From Clostridiales bacterium (GTDB taxonomy: Bacteria > Bacillota > Clostridia > Christensenellales > UBA1242): DNA of 64,000 nt. Position numbers and translations under genes: made by a program. The stretch spans positions 1 to 64,000 of the forward strand of contig DPGI01000005.1 of NCBI GenBank assembly GCA_003522085.1. Reading direction: 5' to 3'. The notes under the pieces were generated by a model, which saw nothing but the letters and a program-made list of their open reading frames with translations, searched no databases and was not told the DNA's origin. The stretch's first letter is position 1; each line of letters opens with the position of its first letter. Positions 38,616 through 48,543 of the stretch are shown here, one piece after another.

Positions 38616-40562
38616 ATGGCTGAATACAAATCAAAAGACATTGTTGTGCTTGAAGGTCTTGATGCGGTTAGACTTCGTCCGGGCATGTATATTGGCACAA
38701 CAGGTGCAAAAGGTTTCCATCATATTTTGTGGGAAATCGTTGACAATGCTATTGACGAAATTTCAAGTGGCTATGGCGACACCATCAACATTACAATCAA
38801 TCCTGATGGCAGCGCAACAGTAGAAGACAACGGCCGCGGAATCCCAGTTGATAAACATCCAACATTAAAAAAATCGGGCGTAGAAGTTGTTTACACAACC
38901 TTGCATGCCGGCGGTAAATTCAACAATTCAAACTACAAATTCTCTGGCGGTCTCCACGGTGTAGGCGCATCAGTTACAAATGCGCTTTCTTTATGGTGCG
39001 ATGTTACTGTTTATCGTGAAGGCAAAGAATACAATATGCGTTTTGTTTCAAAAGAAGGTGCAGACGGCAAAGTTCACGGCGGAATTGTAGAAAAGTCGCT
39101 TGAAGTTGTCGGCCCATCAAAAAAGACAGGGACAAAAGTAACATTCATGCCCGACGAGCGCATTTTTGGCAAACAAAATTTCAGTTTTGAAACCATTTCG
39201 CGTCGCGCTAGAGAACTTGCATTCTTAAACAAAAATCTTAAAATTAACGTTGTCGACAAAATTGATGGTGGACAAGCGTTTTTCCATTATGAAGGCGGCA
39301 TAGCCGATTTTGCTAATTATTTAGTTGAAGGCAAAAACAAACTTTTCCCAAAACCTGTTTATATTGAAGAAGAAGACAAAGATTTTCAAATGGAACTCGC
39401 GCTCATCTACACAGACGGCTACACTGAAAACTGTTTTTCATATGTAAACAACATTCCAACCACCGAAGGTGGAACTCACGAAACAGGCGCAAAATCAGCG
39501 ATCACAAAGGTGTTCAACGATTATGCCCGCGCCAACAATTTCTTAAAAGAGAAAGAAGCCAACTTCTTGGGCGAAGATTTCAGAGAAGGCGTGACAATGG
39601 TTTTGTCAGTCAAAATGAACAATGTTCAATTTGAGGGTCAAACCAAAACAAAACTCGGAAACCCAGAAGCAAGAGTCAAAGTTGAAGCGCTTGCAATCAA
39701 AGGGCTCAGCGACTATCTTGCAAACAAAAAGGCGGCTCCGGTGGCAGACGCAATCTTAACAAAAGCAAAAGGCGCTGCAAAAACAAGAGAAGCAGCAAAG
39801 CGCGCCAAAGAACTTACTCGTGCCAAAAACTCAGCAGACAATTTCAACCTTGTGGGGAAACTCGCCGCATCATCATCACGCAATCGTGAAAAAGCGGAAC
39901 TGTTTATCGTCGAAGGGGATTCTGCCGGAGGCAGTGCAAAACAGGGAAGAGACCGTTCTTTCCAAGCGATATTGCCTTTGCGCGGCAAGCCATTAAACGC
40001 AGAAAAGAAACGTATCGACCAAGTGCTTGGCAATGAAGAAATTCGCACAATCATCTCAGCACTTGAAACAGGAATTGGCGAAGATTTTGACATTAGTTCG
40101 CTTCGTTACAACAAAGTCATCATTCTGTCCGATGCCGACCAAGATGGTGCTCACATCAGAGCGATACTTCTTACATTCTTCTTTAGATATATGCGCGAAC
40201 TTATCAATGACGGGCATGTGTTTATTGGGCTTCCACCACTTTATAAGGTTTACAAAAAGGGCTATGAAGAATACGTCTATTCCGACGCCGAACTTGCCGA
40301 TGCAGTTGCTCGTTGTGGCAAAGGATATATGATTCAAAGATATAAAGGTCTTGGTGAAATGAACCCTGACCAACTTTACGAAACAACAATGGATCCAGAA
40401 AAACGCTCGCTCATACAAGTTACAATCGATGATGCTGCAGAAGCAGAAAAAATGGTGGTTACACTTATGGGCGATGACATCGACGCACGTAAAGAATACA
40501 TTTCTCAGCACGCAAATTTTGACCGTGTCGATTCGTTTATGGATGAATACAAGGGAGGCTAA
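38616..40562 (+). CDS. parE: Type II topoisomerase subunit B (ParE/GyrB)
   Basis: 648 residues. GHKL ATPase motifs EIVDNAIDE, EDNGRGIPV, SGGLHGVGASV; then the transducer, and the TOPRIM FIVEGDSAGGSAKQGRDRSFQAILPLRGKPLN and LSDADQDGAHI. Length and the absence of the large GyrB insert fit ParE or a clostridial gyrase-like paralogue. The A subunit follows after 2 nt. I favour topoisomerase IV because the partner lacks a clear GyrA box; gyrase is the alternative. Confidence 0.88.
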   Translation: MAEYKSKDIVVLEGLDAVRLRPGMYIGTTGAKGFHHILWEIVDNAIDEISSGYGDTINITINPDGSATVEDNGRGIPVDKHPTLKKSGVEVVYTTLHAGGKFNNSNYKFSGGLHGVGASVTNALSLWCDVTVYREGKEYNMRFVSKEGADGKVHGGIVEKSLEVVGPSKKTGTKVTFMPDERIFGKQNFSFETISRRARELAFLNKNLKINVVDKIDGGQAFFHYEGGIADFANYLVEGKNKLFPKPVYIEEEDKDFQMELALIYTDGYTENCFSYVNNIPTTEGGTHETGAKSAITKVFNDYARANNFLKEKEANFLGEDFREGVTMVLSVKMNNVQFEGQTKTKLGNPEARVKVEALAIKGLSDYLANKKAAPVADAILTKAKGAAKTREAAKRAKELTRAKNSADNFNLVGKLAASSSRNREKAELFIVEGDSAGGSAKQGRDRSFQAILPLRGKPLNAEKKRIDQVLGNEEIRTIISALETGIGEDFDISSLRYNKVIILSDADQDGAHIRAILLTFFFRYMRELINDGHVFIGLPPLYKVYKKGYEEYVYSDAELADAVARCGKGYMIQRYKGLGEMNPDQLYETTMDPEKRSLIQVTIDDAAEAEKMVVTLMGDDIDARKEYISQHANFDRVDSFMDEYKGG

Positions 40563-40564
40563 GC

Positions 40565-42943
40565 ATGGAAGAAATTATTTACAAATCGTTAGACGAGGTG
40601 CTTCATGACTCCATGATTCCATACACCGAACACGTAGTGCTCGATCGTGCTCTTCCTCGTGTAGAAGACGGCTTAAAACCCGTTCAAAGAAGAATTCTCT
40701 ATTCAATGTTAGAACTTGGCTTGCAGCCAGAAAAACCATATCGTAAATCGGCAAGAATCGTCGGCGATTGCATGGGCAAATATCACCCTCACGGCGATAG
40801 TTCAGTTTATGATGCTATGGTCAGAATGAGCCAAGATTTCGTTTTGCGAGCACCACTCGTTGATGGCCACGGAAACTTTGGATCAGTCGACGGAGACAGT
40901 GCAGCGGCAATGCGTTACACCGAAGCGCGTCTTGCTCCTCTTGCAATGGAACTTTTGCGCGACCTTGAAAAAGACACTGTAAAATGGAGCCTTAACTTCG
41001 ACGATACATTAAAAGAGCCTGATATGCTTCCGGGCAGATTTCCAAACCTGCTTGTAAACGGTGCATCTGGAATTGCTGTCGGCGTTGCCACAAACATACC
41101 TCCACACAACCTTGGCGAAGTCATCGATGGAGTTGTTGCATACATTGACAATCCAAAAATAACTCTCGACGAAATGATGAACATCATAAAAGGTCCAGAT
41201 TTTCCAACAGGCGGCGAACTTGTTTGCGGAGATGGCCTTAAAGACGCATACCGCACCGGCAAAGGCAAAATTATAATCCGTGCCAAAGTGGGAATTGAAG
41301 GCACTGGCGACAAACAAAATCTTGTCATTACCGAACTTCCATATCAAGTAAACAAAGCGGCACTCTTGCAAAAAATTGTAGAACTTAAAGATGCCAACAA
41401 AGACAAACTTTCAGTTATCAGTGAAATCCGCGACGAAAGCGATAAAAATGGCATGAGAGCGGTTATTAAACTTAAAAAAGAAGCAAACCCTAAAAAGATT
41501 TTGGAAATGCTTTTCAAGTCAACTAATATGCAAATCTCATATGCAATCAATATGGTTGCAATCGCCGGCGGAAAGCCAAGACTTATGCCACTTATGGACA
41601 TAATCTCATATTACACAAACTACCAACGCGAAGTTATCATACGCCGCACAAAGTTTGACCTTAATGCAGCAAAAGAACGCGCGCACATCGTCGAAGGCCT
41701 GCTTAAAGCGATTGCCAACATTGATGCGGTTATAAAAATCATCAAATCAAGCCCAACAGTCGCCGAAGCAAAAACGCGATTGAAAGCAAAATTCGGTTTT
41801 TCAGAAAAACAAACTCAGGCGATATTAGATATGCGCCTTGCTCGCCTTGTAAACCTTGAAGAAGACAAGTTGAAAGCCGAACTCAAAGAACTCAACGAAA
41901 CAATCGATCGCCTTACAAAGATTTTAGGCAGCAAAACTCTTCAAAACGGAGTCATTAAAAAAGAAATTCTTGAAATAAAGAAAGCTTTTGCAACCCCAAG
42001 AAAGAGCCATGTGCTTAAAAACGCAGATATAAAAGTTAAAGAAGTCGAAGCCGAAGTTGTCAGCGTTCAAAACTATATGCTTGCAATTACAGCTGGCGGA
42101 ACAATTAAAAAAGTGACCGCTAAAAACTATTCAATGTCAAACAAAGCACTCAGTGACAACTCAGCGCTCACAGACGTTCACTCACAAGTGCTCAGTTGCA
42201 CATCTGCTGATACGATTTTAATCTTCTCAGATGCTGGCAATGTTATAAAAGTGCCTGTTGACAAACTTAAAGAATGCAAATGGCGTGATAAAGGCTTTGC
42301 AATGAACGAAATTGATAAAGCCGCATCAACAAAAGAAACAGCCATCGCAGCACTTGTTGCAGGAAAGGGAACAGACGTGCTCTTCTTTACCAAGGCAGGG
42401 ATGGTGAAACGTTCAACGCTCGCTGACACCTTGACACAAAAATCATATTATCAGGCGGTTAAGATTGCCGAAGGCGACTCGCTTATCGGGGTTGAATATC
42501 TTGACAGCAAGAAAAAAATTCTTATGCTTTCAGCAAATGGAATGAGCCTTGCATTTGACGCAGCCGATGTTCCAAGCCAAGGCAGAGTGTCGGGAGGCGT
42601 AAAAGGAATCAACCTTGACGACGGCGACAGTGTTGTGTTTGCAGGACAGTTTGCAGAAAACGAAGAAGTTATCGCCACATCAAGCAACGGCTATTTAAAG
42701 AAAATCCCATGCTCAGCATTTGCACTCTCATCTCGTTATCGCAAAGGATTAAAATATTTTGCCTTAACCGGGAAAGCAGTCGTATGCTTTGCAATGCTTG
42801 CTTCATCGTCAACAACACTTGCAGTAGATTTCGGGCTTAAAATACTTCCACTTGAAACCAAAAAGTTTAAGCAGTCTGACAGATTGTCGGAAGGCGAACT
42901 TATAATCAAGCGCAAAGCACTCGGAATATATAAATTCTGCTAA
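40565..42943 (+). CDS. parC: Type II topoisomerase subunit A (ParC/GyrA)
   Basis: 792 residues. Winged-helix region with the QRDR-like KSARIVGDCMGKYHPHGDSSVYD and catalytic Tyr 118 in AAMRYTEARL; tower, coiled coil, and a C-terminal beta-pinwheel with blades such as NGYLKKIPCSAF. The place of the GyrA box (QRRGGKG) reads QGRVSGGVKGI, i.e. degenerate, which favours a decatenating ParC over gyrase. SD GGAGG. Operon with the B subunit. Confidence 0.87.
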   Translation: MEEIIYKSLDEVLHDSMIPYTEHVVLDRALPRVEDGLKPVQRRILYSMLELGLQPEKPYRKSARIVGDCMGKYHPHGDSSVYDAMVRMSQDFVLRAPLVDGHGNFGSVDGDSAAAMRYTEARLAPLAMELLRDLEKDTVKWSLNFDDTLKEPDMLPGRFPNLLVNGASGIAVGVATNIPPHNLGEVIDGVVAYIDNPKITLDEMMNIIKGPDFPTGGELVCGDGLKDAYRTGKGKIIIRAKVGIEGTGDKQNLVITELPYQVNKAALLQKIVELKDANKDKLSVISEIRDESDKNGMRAVIKLKKEANPKKILEMLFKSTNMQISYAINMVAIAGGKPRLMPLMDIISYYTNYQREVIIRRTKFDLNAAKERAHIVEGLLKAIANIDAVIKIIKSSPTVAEAKTRLKAKFGFSEKQTQAILDMRLARLVNLEEDKLKAELKELNETIDRLTKILGSKTLQNGVIKKEILEIKKAFATPRKSHVLKNADIKVKEVEAEVVSVQNYMLAITAGGTIKKVTAKNYSMSNKALSDNSALTDVHSQVLSCTSADTILIFSDAGNVIKVPVDKLKECKWRDKGFAMNEIDKAASTKETAIAALVAGKGTDVLFFTKAGMVKRSTLADTLTQKSYYQAVKIAEGDSLIGVEYLDSKKKILMLSANGMSLAFDAADVPSQGRVSGGVKGINLDDGDSVVFAGQFAENEEVIATSSNGYLKKIPCSAFALSSRYRKGLKYFALTGKAVVCFAMLASSSTTLAVDFGLKILPLETKKFKQSDRLSEGELIIKRKALGIYKFC

Positions 42944-42966
42944 ACAAAAACCAAATAAAATGAAAT

Positions 42967-42999
42967 AAAGACATGCAAACGGGCATGTCTTTTTTTTGC
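42967..42999 (+). terminator. Terminator of the topoisomerase operon
   Basis: AAGACATGC / GCATGTCTT with a 5-nt loop followed by T7. Confidence 0.88.
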
Positions 43000-43135
43000 A
43001 TAATTTCAGGCGCGGACAAATACAAATAGTTATGACCGCACTTTTCGACAACAATCGACCCAACTAGACAGTAAAGACAACTCAATTCAATTTGTCAAAA
43101 GTGGCGTTTATTCTATTATTGAAAGCGAGGTTGAC

Positions 43136-43900
43136 ATGCATTTTGCAGTTGTTAAATCTAGAACCATTAAAATCGTAATTGCGATGATTATCGTATGCGC
43201 ATTGCTTGCAGCAACGTTCAGCGGGGCACATCTGGCGGAAGTGTTTTTCGGCTATTCGACAAGGTTAGTTCCAATCTACAACGTCGAAACAGACGAGAAA
43301 AAAGTGGCCATAAGTTTTGATGCGGCATGGGGAGCAGACAAGACGGAAGGAATCTTAGACATTCTCAAAGAATATGATGTGAAAGCGACATTTTTCTTGG
43401 TAGGATTTTGGGTTGATGAATATCCCGACACCGTCAAAAAGATAGATGAAGCGGGGATCGAAATCGGCACGCACTCAAACAAGCACCCAGACATGGTTAA
43501 ACTCAGTCGTGAAAACATTGCGCAAGAATTGACCACGTCAATATCAAAAATCGAAGCGATTACAAACAAAAAAGTGAAACTTTTTCGTCCGCCATTTGGC
43601 TCATACAACAACACTTTAATTGAAGAAAGTGAAAAGTTGGGATTAAAAACAATCCAATGGGATGTCGACACCTTGGATTGGAAAGGACTTTCGGGCTCGG
43701 AGATGTGCAAAAGGGTCACAAACAAAGTTAAAAATGGCTCAATCATTTTGATGCACAACAATTCTGACAACATTTTAGACGGGTTAAGACAAATTCTTGA
43801 CCGCCTTAAAATGCAGGGTTATGAAGTCACAAGTGTAGGCAATCTCGTTTATGAAAGCGATTATTCAATCGACCGCAATGGTGTTCAACATAAAAATTAA
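43136..43900 (+). CDS. Polysaccharide deacetylase, PdaB-like
   Basis: 254 residues. An N-terminal membrane anchor (about 10-35) and a NodB domain: AISFDAAWGADKT (metal Asp), GTHSNKHPDM (His ligands), LFRPPFGSYNNT, WDVDTLDWKG, SIILMHNN. Closest in layout to PdaB of spore cortex formation, which acts on peptidoglycan or chitin-like GlcNAc. SD GAGG. The ssb-like gene follows at 12 nt. Confidence 0.9.
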   Translation: MHFAVVKSRTIKIVIAMIIVCALLAATFSGAHLAEVFFGYSTRLVPIYNVETDEKKVAISFDAAWGADKTEGILDILKEYDVKATFFLVGFWVDEYPDTVKKIDEAGIEIGTHSNKHPDMVKLSRENIAQELTTSISKIEAITNKKVKLFRPPFGSYNNTLIEESEKLGLKTIQWDVDTLDWKGLSGSEMCKRVTNKVKNGSIILMHNNSDNILDGLRQILDRLKMQGYEVTSVGNLVYESDYSIDRNGVQHKN

Positions 43901-43912
43901 AAGGAGAAAAAT

Positions 43913-44581
43913 ATGGATTACGAAAAAACAAACTTAGTCGTAATTTCAGGCAAAATTACAAGTGAACCTGAATTCAGTCACGAAATATTAGGTGGCGAAA
44001 AATTTTATGAATTTGATGTAGAAGTGAGAAGACTTTCTGGCGCGACCGATACAATTCCGGTTACTGTTTCCGAAAAAATCATAGCCGCTCAGCCAGAAGA
44101 TTTTAAACTTGGAAGACAAGTCGAAGTGAATGGCGAATATCGTTCACACAATCGCGAAGAAGAAGGGAAGAGCAAACTTTTGCTTTCTGTCTTTTGCAAA
44201 CAAATCGGGCCAAAATCAGGTGCGGACAAAAACATAATCAAACTTGTCGGATATGTGTGCAAGCCAACCATCTATCGCATCACTCCATTTAACCGCCAAA
44301 TTAGTGATATCTTGCTGGCAGTCAATCGCCCAGTATACAAAAAGACGGATTATATTCCGGTCATAGCATGGGGGAGAAACGCAGTGTTTGCGCAAAAGTT
44401 TGAAGTAGGCGATCGTGTCTATGTCGAAGGCAGAGTTCAGTCCCGCCCATTCACAAAAGTCATTGATGGCGTTGCATATGACAAAACGGCATACGAAGTA
44501 AGCGTTCAGGATATTTCACTTCTTGAAGAAAATGTTGACGCACACATCTCATATGAAGAAGACATGGTGCTTGGTGACTAA
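43913..44581 (+). CDS. Single-stranded DNA-binding protein with two OB folds
   Basis: 222 residues. The first OB-like half (VISGKITSEPEFSHEILGGEKFYEFDVEV) is followed by a second (NIIKLVGYVCKPTIYRITPFNRQISDILLAVNR...IPVIAWGRNAVFAQKF...VYVEGRVQSR) that is a clear SSB fold. There is no acidic SSB C-terminal tip of the DDDIPF type; the end is EEDMVLGD. This tandem-OB form is seen in some Clostridia beside a normal SSB. SD AAGGAG. Confidence 0.8.
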   Translation: MDYEKTNLVVISGKITSEPEFSHEILGGEKFYEFDVEVRRLSGATDTIPVTVSEKIIAAQPEDFKLGRQVEVNGEYRSHNREEEGKSKLLLSVFCKQIGPKSGADKNIIKLVGYVCKPTIYRITPFNRQISDILLAVNRPVYKKTDYIPVIAWGRNAVFAQKFEVGDRVYVEGRVQSRPFTKVIDGVAYDKTAYEVSVQDISLLEENVDAHISYEEDMVLGD

Positions 44582-44714
44582 AAATTGTTAAAATAATGAA
44601 AAAATAATATTAAAAAATAAACAAATAAATTATTATTTTTCGAATTTATTTTAATTTTTTTTCTATTTTTCTATAATTTTATTTATAATTCGACAAAAAA
44701 ATAAATAATTAAAT

Positions 44715-44766
44715 AAAAAAGCATTTAATCTCCTTTATTTTAGGGCAATTTAAATGCTTTATTTTT
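44715..44766. terminator. Bidirectional terminator between ssb-like and gpmI
   Basis: AAAGCATTTAA / TTAAATGCTTT with a 21-nt loop, A-run on the left and T-run on the right, between convergent genes. The preceding 130 nt (44582-44714) are nearly pure A+T with no feature. Confidence 0.75.
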
Positions 44767-44777
44767 TATTATTAAAA

Positions 44778-46274
44778 TTAAATTAAAGGTTTTTCCATTG
44801 TTTTTGGAATTTCCAAATTCAGCAGTTTAAGCACAGTTGGAGCAATGTTTGCAATGCTTGCTTTTTTATTTTTTATTTTAATTTTTTTATTGTTTGAAAC
44901 AATCACAACAGGCACTTTATTTGTGGTGTGGCTCGTAATAGGTGTGCCCACCAAGTCATACATAAGTTCGGCATTGCCATGATCGGCAGTAATTATGCAA
45001 GTTCCGCCAACCATCAAGGTTGCAAGTGCAACGGCATAGGCTTGCTTGTCCACACACTCAGCCGCTTCTTTGGCTGCATTAAAGTTTCCAGTGTGACCAA
45101 GCATATCGGTGTTTGAATAATTGATAAGCACAAAATCGTATTCGTTTTTGGCAATCGCATCAAGCGCACCGTTTGTGATTTCAATCGCTCTCATTCTAGG
45201 ATAAGGGGTAAAGTCAGTTGTTTCAATGCTTTCAATCAATTGGCGATCTTCTCCGGGATAAGGTGTTTCAATTGTGCCGTTGAAAAAGAAGGTCACATGT
45301 GCATATTTGGTTGTTTCGGCAATGTGAAATTGTTTAAGCCCCGCTTTTGAAATGAGTGCAGAAAGGTTGTCTTGGATTATTTCAGGCGGGAATATAACAT
45401 TCACATTGTCAAGTTTTGCGTCATAACTTTCCATGCTACTAAACATTAAATTTTTATATTTTTTGGTTTTAAATTTATCAAAATTTGGATCAGTAAACGC
45501 AAACGAAATTTCGCGCGCTCTATCCGATCTAAAATTATAAAATATCACGCTGTCGCCGTCTTTAATAATCCCATCTTTGTCAATAAGACAAGGCTCCATA
45601 AATTCATCTGTGATGCCGCGAGAGTAGTTTTCTTTTATTGCATCAAGTGCGCTGTCAAACTTTTCGCCTTTGCCCGCGGTCATCAAATCATAGCCCTTTT
45701 TAAGGCGGTCATAACGTTGTTCTCTGTCCATAGTGAAGATTCGTCCGCAAACAGTGGCAATCTTGGCGTTTTTTGGCAAAACGTCCATCAAATCTTCCAC
45801 ATAATATTGTCCCGATGTTGTCCCAGTGTCGCGTCCGTCGGTGATTACATGAACAAAAACGGGGATATTGCGGTCGCCTGCGATTTTTAAAATTGCTTCC
45901 AAGTGGCGGATATGGCTGTGAACGCCGCCGTCAGAAAGCAGTCCCATCAAATGCAACCTTGTCCCGTTTTTTTCGGCATAATCAATCGCCTTTAAAAGAT
46001 TTGGATTACTAAAAAAACTTTCGTCCGCGATTGCACGGTCGATTTTTTCAAGGTTTTGAAGAACAACTCGTCCAGCCCCCAGCGTGAGATGCCCAACTTC
46101 TGAGTTTCCCATTTGTCCAGCAGGCAGTCCAACAGCGTTTCCGCTTGCTAAAAGTTGAGAGTGTGGATATTTCTTCTCCAATTTTTTCAGATAGGGTGTT
46201 CCACTTGCTTTGATTGCATTGCCAAAGCGCGATTTATTTATGCCAAATCCGTCTAAAACGATTAAAGTAACCAT
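44778..46274 (-). CDS. gpmI: 2,3-bisphosphoglycerate-independent phosphoglycerate mutase
   Basis: 498 residues. Interconverts 3- and 2-phosphoglycerate in glycolysis using Mn. Catalytic Ser 58 in GNSEVGH, early metal Asp in VLDGFGI, HVITDGRDT, NFRSDRARE, NYSNTDMLGHTGN and ITADHGNAE are all present. The start at 46274 is preferred (SD GAGGAAA); a longer frame reaches 46316 but has no SD. Monocistronic. Confidence 0.97.
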   Translation of the reverse strand: MVTLIVLDGFGINKSRFGNAIKASGTPYLKKLEKKYPHSQLLASGNAVGLPAGQMGNSEVGHLTLGAGRVVLQNLEKIDRAIADESFFSNPNLLKAIDYAEKNGTRLHLMGLLSDGGVHSHIRHLEAILKIAGDRNIPVFVHVITDGRDTGTTSGQYYVEDLMDVLPKNAKIATVCGRIFTMDREQRYDRLKKGYDLMTAGKGEKFDSALDAIKENYSRGITDEFMEPCLIDKDGIIKDGDSVIFYNFRSDRAREISFAFTDPNFDKFKTKKYKNLMFSSMESYDAKLDNVNVIFPPEIIQDNLSALISKAGLKQFHIAETTKYAHVTFFFNGTIETPYPGEDRQLIESIETTDFTPYPRMRAIEITNGALDAIAKNEYDFVLINYSNTDMLGHTGNFNAAKEAAECVDKQAYAVALATLMVGGTCIITADHGNAELMYDLVGTPITSHTTNKVPVVIVSNNKKIKIKNKKASIANIAPTVLKLLNLEIPKTMEKPLI

Positions 46275-46324
46275 ATTTTCCTCACTTAAAAAAATATTAT
46301 CATTTTGGCATAGCAAAAGTCAAA

Positions 46325-46786
46325 TTATTTTTGGTCAAAATGTTCGTCAAAAAGTCCGCCCGAACCATCTTGTCCGCCTGAGTTTCCGCCTCGTCGCTCG
46401 TCATAGCCCCTTGATTGGTTATATCGGTCATCATATCGATAATCGTCGTAATAATCGTCTCTTGCTTTGTCGCGATATCCGCTGTCACGGCGTCGAATAC
46501 TCTCTTTTGACGCTTCAACATCAGCCGCTTGCATTTGTCTGTATTCTTCGCGCTGTCTGGCAAGGCGTTTCTTTTTGCCGCCCCAAACATAAATTGCGCC
46601 CTTGTCCATAAACATTCTAACGACCAAATAAACGGCAGCTGCGCCCACGATAATATAAATAATTCTTGAAAAAACACTGCCTTGATATCCGAAAATTCCG
46701 GCCACAAAATCATATTGCAACAGACCAATAAGCAGCCAGTTTATGCAGCCGGCGACCGCCAAAGCAAAAGCGATAAAAGTAATCAT
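46325..46786 (-). CDS. DUF378 membrane protein with long charged tail
   Basis: 153 residues. Two membrane segments: ALAVAGCINWLLIGLLQYDFVAGIFG is the DUF378 signature, followed by a second (IIYIIVGAAAVYLVVRMF). Normal DUF378 proteins end near 70; here a basic stretch is followed by about 70 residues rich in Arg, Asp, Tyr and Gly (DDYYDDYRYDDRYNQSRGYD), likely disordered. ATG 46786 has CAGGAGG upstream. 50 nt from gpmI, possibly cotranscribed. Confidence 0.82.
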   Translation of the reverse strand: MITFIAFALAVAGCINWLLIGLLQYDFVAGIFGYQGSVFSRIIYIIVGAAAVYLVVRMFMDKGAIYVWGGKKKRLARQREEYRQMQAADVEASKESIRRRDSGYRDKARDDYYDDYRYDDRYNQSRGYDERRGGNSGGQDGSGGLFDEHFDQK

Positions 46787-46915
46787 AATTTCCTCCTGAA
46801 AATAGTATGGATAAAAGAAGTATAAAAATTCTTTAAAAAAGAAAATATGAAAATTATTTGACAAAACGAAAAAAATGAATATAATATTGTGTATTATGTT
46901 TCTTGGAGGTAGGAC

Positions 46916-47389
46916 ATGGCAACAGCAAAATACTTAACACCAGAAGGCAAAAAACAACTTGAAGAAAAACTCCAATACTTAAAGACAGTTAAACGTCCAG
47001 AAGTAGTAAAAAAGATTGGATATGCACGTGAATTTGGTGATCTTTCAGAAAATTCTGAATACGATGCAGCAAAAGAAGAACAAGCGCTTGTAGAAAGCCA
47101 AATTGCAGAAATTGAAGACACACTTTTAAATGCAATCATCATCAAAAAATCAAACATCGACACATCAAAAGTAAGCATTGGAACAAAAGTAAAACTTTAT
47201 GATGAAGAATTTGATGAAGAAGTTGAATACAAGATCATTGGTTCAAACGAAAGCGACCCTAAAAACGGATTGATTTCAAACGAATCTCCAGTTGGAGCAG
47301 CACTTTTAGGACACAAAGAAGGAGAACTTGTTACAGTAGCAACTCCAAACGGAAATTGCGTTTACAAAATTTTAGCAATCAGTGTTTAA
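46916..47389 (+). CDS. greA: Transcription elongation factor GreA
   Basis: 157 residues, full length. An N-terminal coiled coil (TPEGKKQLEEKLQYLKTV ... ARELGD-type EFGDLSENSEYDAAKEEQ) carries the acidic tip residues; the FKBP-like C-terminal half has PVGAALLGHKEGE. Rescues backtracked RNA polymerase. SD TTGGAGG. Confidence 0.97.
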   Translation: MATAKYLTPEGKKQLEEKLQYLKTVKRPEVVKKIGYAREFGDLSENSEYDAAKEEQALVESQIAEIEDTLLNAIIIKKSNIDTSKVSIGTKVKLYDEEFDEEVEYKIIGSNESDPKNGLISNESPVGAALLGHKEGELVTVATPNGNCVYKILAISV

Positions 47390-47416
47390 AAAGTTAAATA
47401 TTCAGCCTAAAAAAAC

Positions 47417-47446
47417 AAAAAACGCATTTAAATATGTGTTTTTTGT
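47417..47446 (+). terminator. Terminator of greA
   Basis: AAAAAACGCAT / ATGTGTTTTTT hairpin (one G-T pair). Confidence 0.75.
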
Positions 47447-47491
47447 TGCCTAAAAAAAGATATTTTGCTATACTAAATGCAAGGCAGAAGT

Positions 47492-48418
47492 ATGACATTT
47501 AAAAACTATATGAAAATTTCATTCTCAAATTTTGACAAGACATGGAAGCTTGTTCTTTATCGTATTGTCGTTTGGACTGTAATTTGTGCATTGATGGCTC
47601 CGTGCTTTAATCCAATCAAACAAGTTGTCACCAGCATTTGGGATTATGATTTGTTTGTTGAATTTGCTGGGGCAGGTCTGTTTTTTGGTAAAAACATAGC
47701 AGTGACATTTACCAGCGTAGCATCTGTTTTGGTCGCAGGGCTTACAAAACTTTTCACTGATTATTTGGCTGCAGGAATTTATCTTACAATCGTTCTGTTT
47801 GTAATCAAGCCATTTTTGATGAACCTTGGCAGATTTGTTGTCAACGAACAAATGTATGGATATATGTCCAGCCATGCAAAACATGGATTTTGCTCAACAT
47901 TCATTCGCACATTAAAAAAATCGTCACTCTATTCAGTTTTTAGAATGCTTTTCACACTTCCTTTCAACTTCTCAGTCGCAACAATCTTCTATTTCATGCT
48001 TGGCGCTGGGGGAGATGCCTTTGCAATAGCAATGCCATTTGTTTTCTTGGCAATCGCAACAATCGTATTAACCATCAAACAGCTGCTTATCACAGGTTGG
48101 GCTCCAGCATACGTAGTCAGCGGTGAAAACATTTTCAGATCGTTTGGAATTGGGCTTATGGCAACTCTTCGTGGCATTTCAAGCACTCTAATCTTTTCAC
48201 TTGCCGTATATTTTACGATGACCTTGCTTGCTCTTGGATTTGGAGTGTTTAGCTTGATTATAATTGTTCCATTGTTTGCAATCATCACATCAATCTATGA
48301 AATGATGAACTATTTTTCATGCCAAGGCATGCGTTATTATGTCGATCGCGACACAGTTTTGTCTTCTAAAAAACTTGAAGAACAAGACACAATCTCAAAA
48401 GCAAAATTTTTGCTGTAA
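47492..48418 (+). CDS. Polytopic membrane protein of unknown function
   Basis: 308 residues with about six hydrophobic segments, including pairs around 25-45, 75-110, 160-205 and 235-275. No transporter motif recognised; the overall look resembles DUF975-like or 'YesL/DUF624-like' clostridial membrane proteins. I use ATG 47492 (SD AAGGCAG) because an earlier ATG (47477) lies only 2 nt after the -10 box TATACT. Confidence 0.7.
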   Translation: MTFKNYMKISFSNFDKTWKLVLYRIVVWTVICALMAPCFNPIKQVVTSIWDYDLFVEFAGAGLFFGKNIAVTFTSVASVLVAGLTKLFTDYLAAGIYLTIVLFVIKPFLMNLGRFVVNEQMYGYMSSHAKHGFCSTFIRTLKKSSLYSVFRMLFTLPFNFSVATIFYFMLGAGGDAFAIAMPFVFLAIATIVLTIKQLLITGWAPAYVVSGENIFRSFGIGLMATLRGISSTLIFSLAVYFTMTLLALGFGVFSLIIIVPLFAIITSIYEMMNYFSCQGMRYYVDRDTVLSSKKLEEQDTISKAKFLL

Positions 48419-48543
48419 TTTTCTGCGCATTTTCGGCACATAAACAAAAGAAACATCACTCGCAAAAAGCGAGTAAAAATTTAATTGAATTTTGAAAATT
48501 CCGGCTTTTTGCCGTAAAATTTTTATTGTAAAAAAGGAGAAAT

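Noticed and set aside
40056..40511. A 151-residue minus-strand frame inside the parE gene
   Set aside because: Antisense shadow of a highly conserved topoisomerase region.
48455..48475. ACTCGC-AAAAA-GCGAGT hairpin as a terminator before rnj
   Set aside because: The stem is followed by AAAAATTT rather than a T-run on the plus strand, and the minus-strand side has no gene to end; left as an unassigned hairpin.
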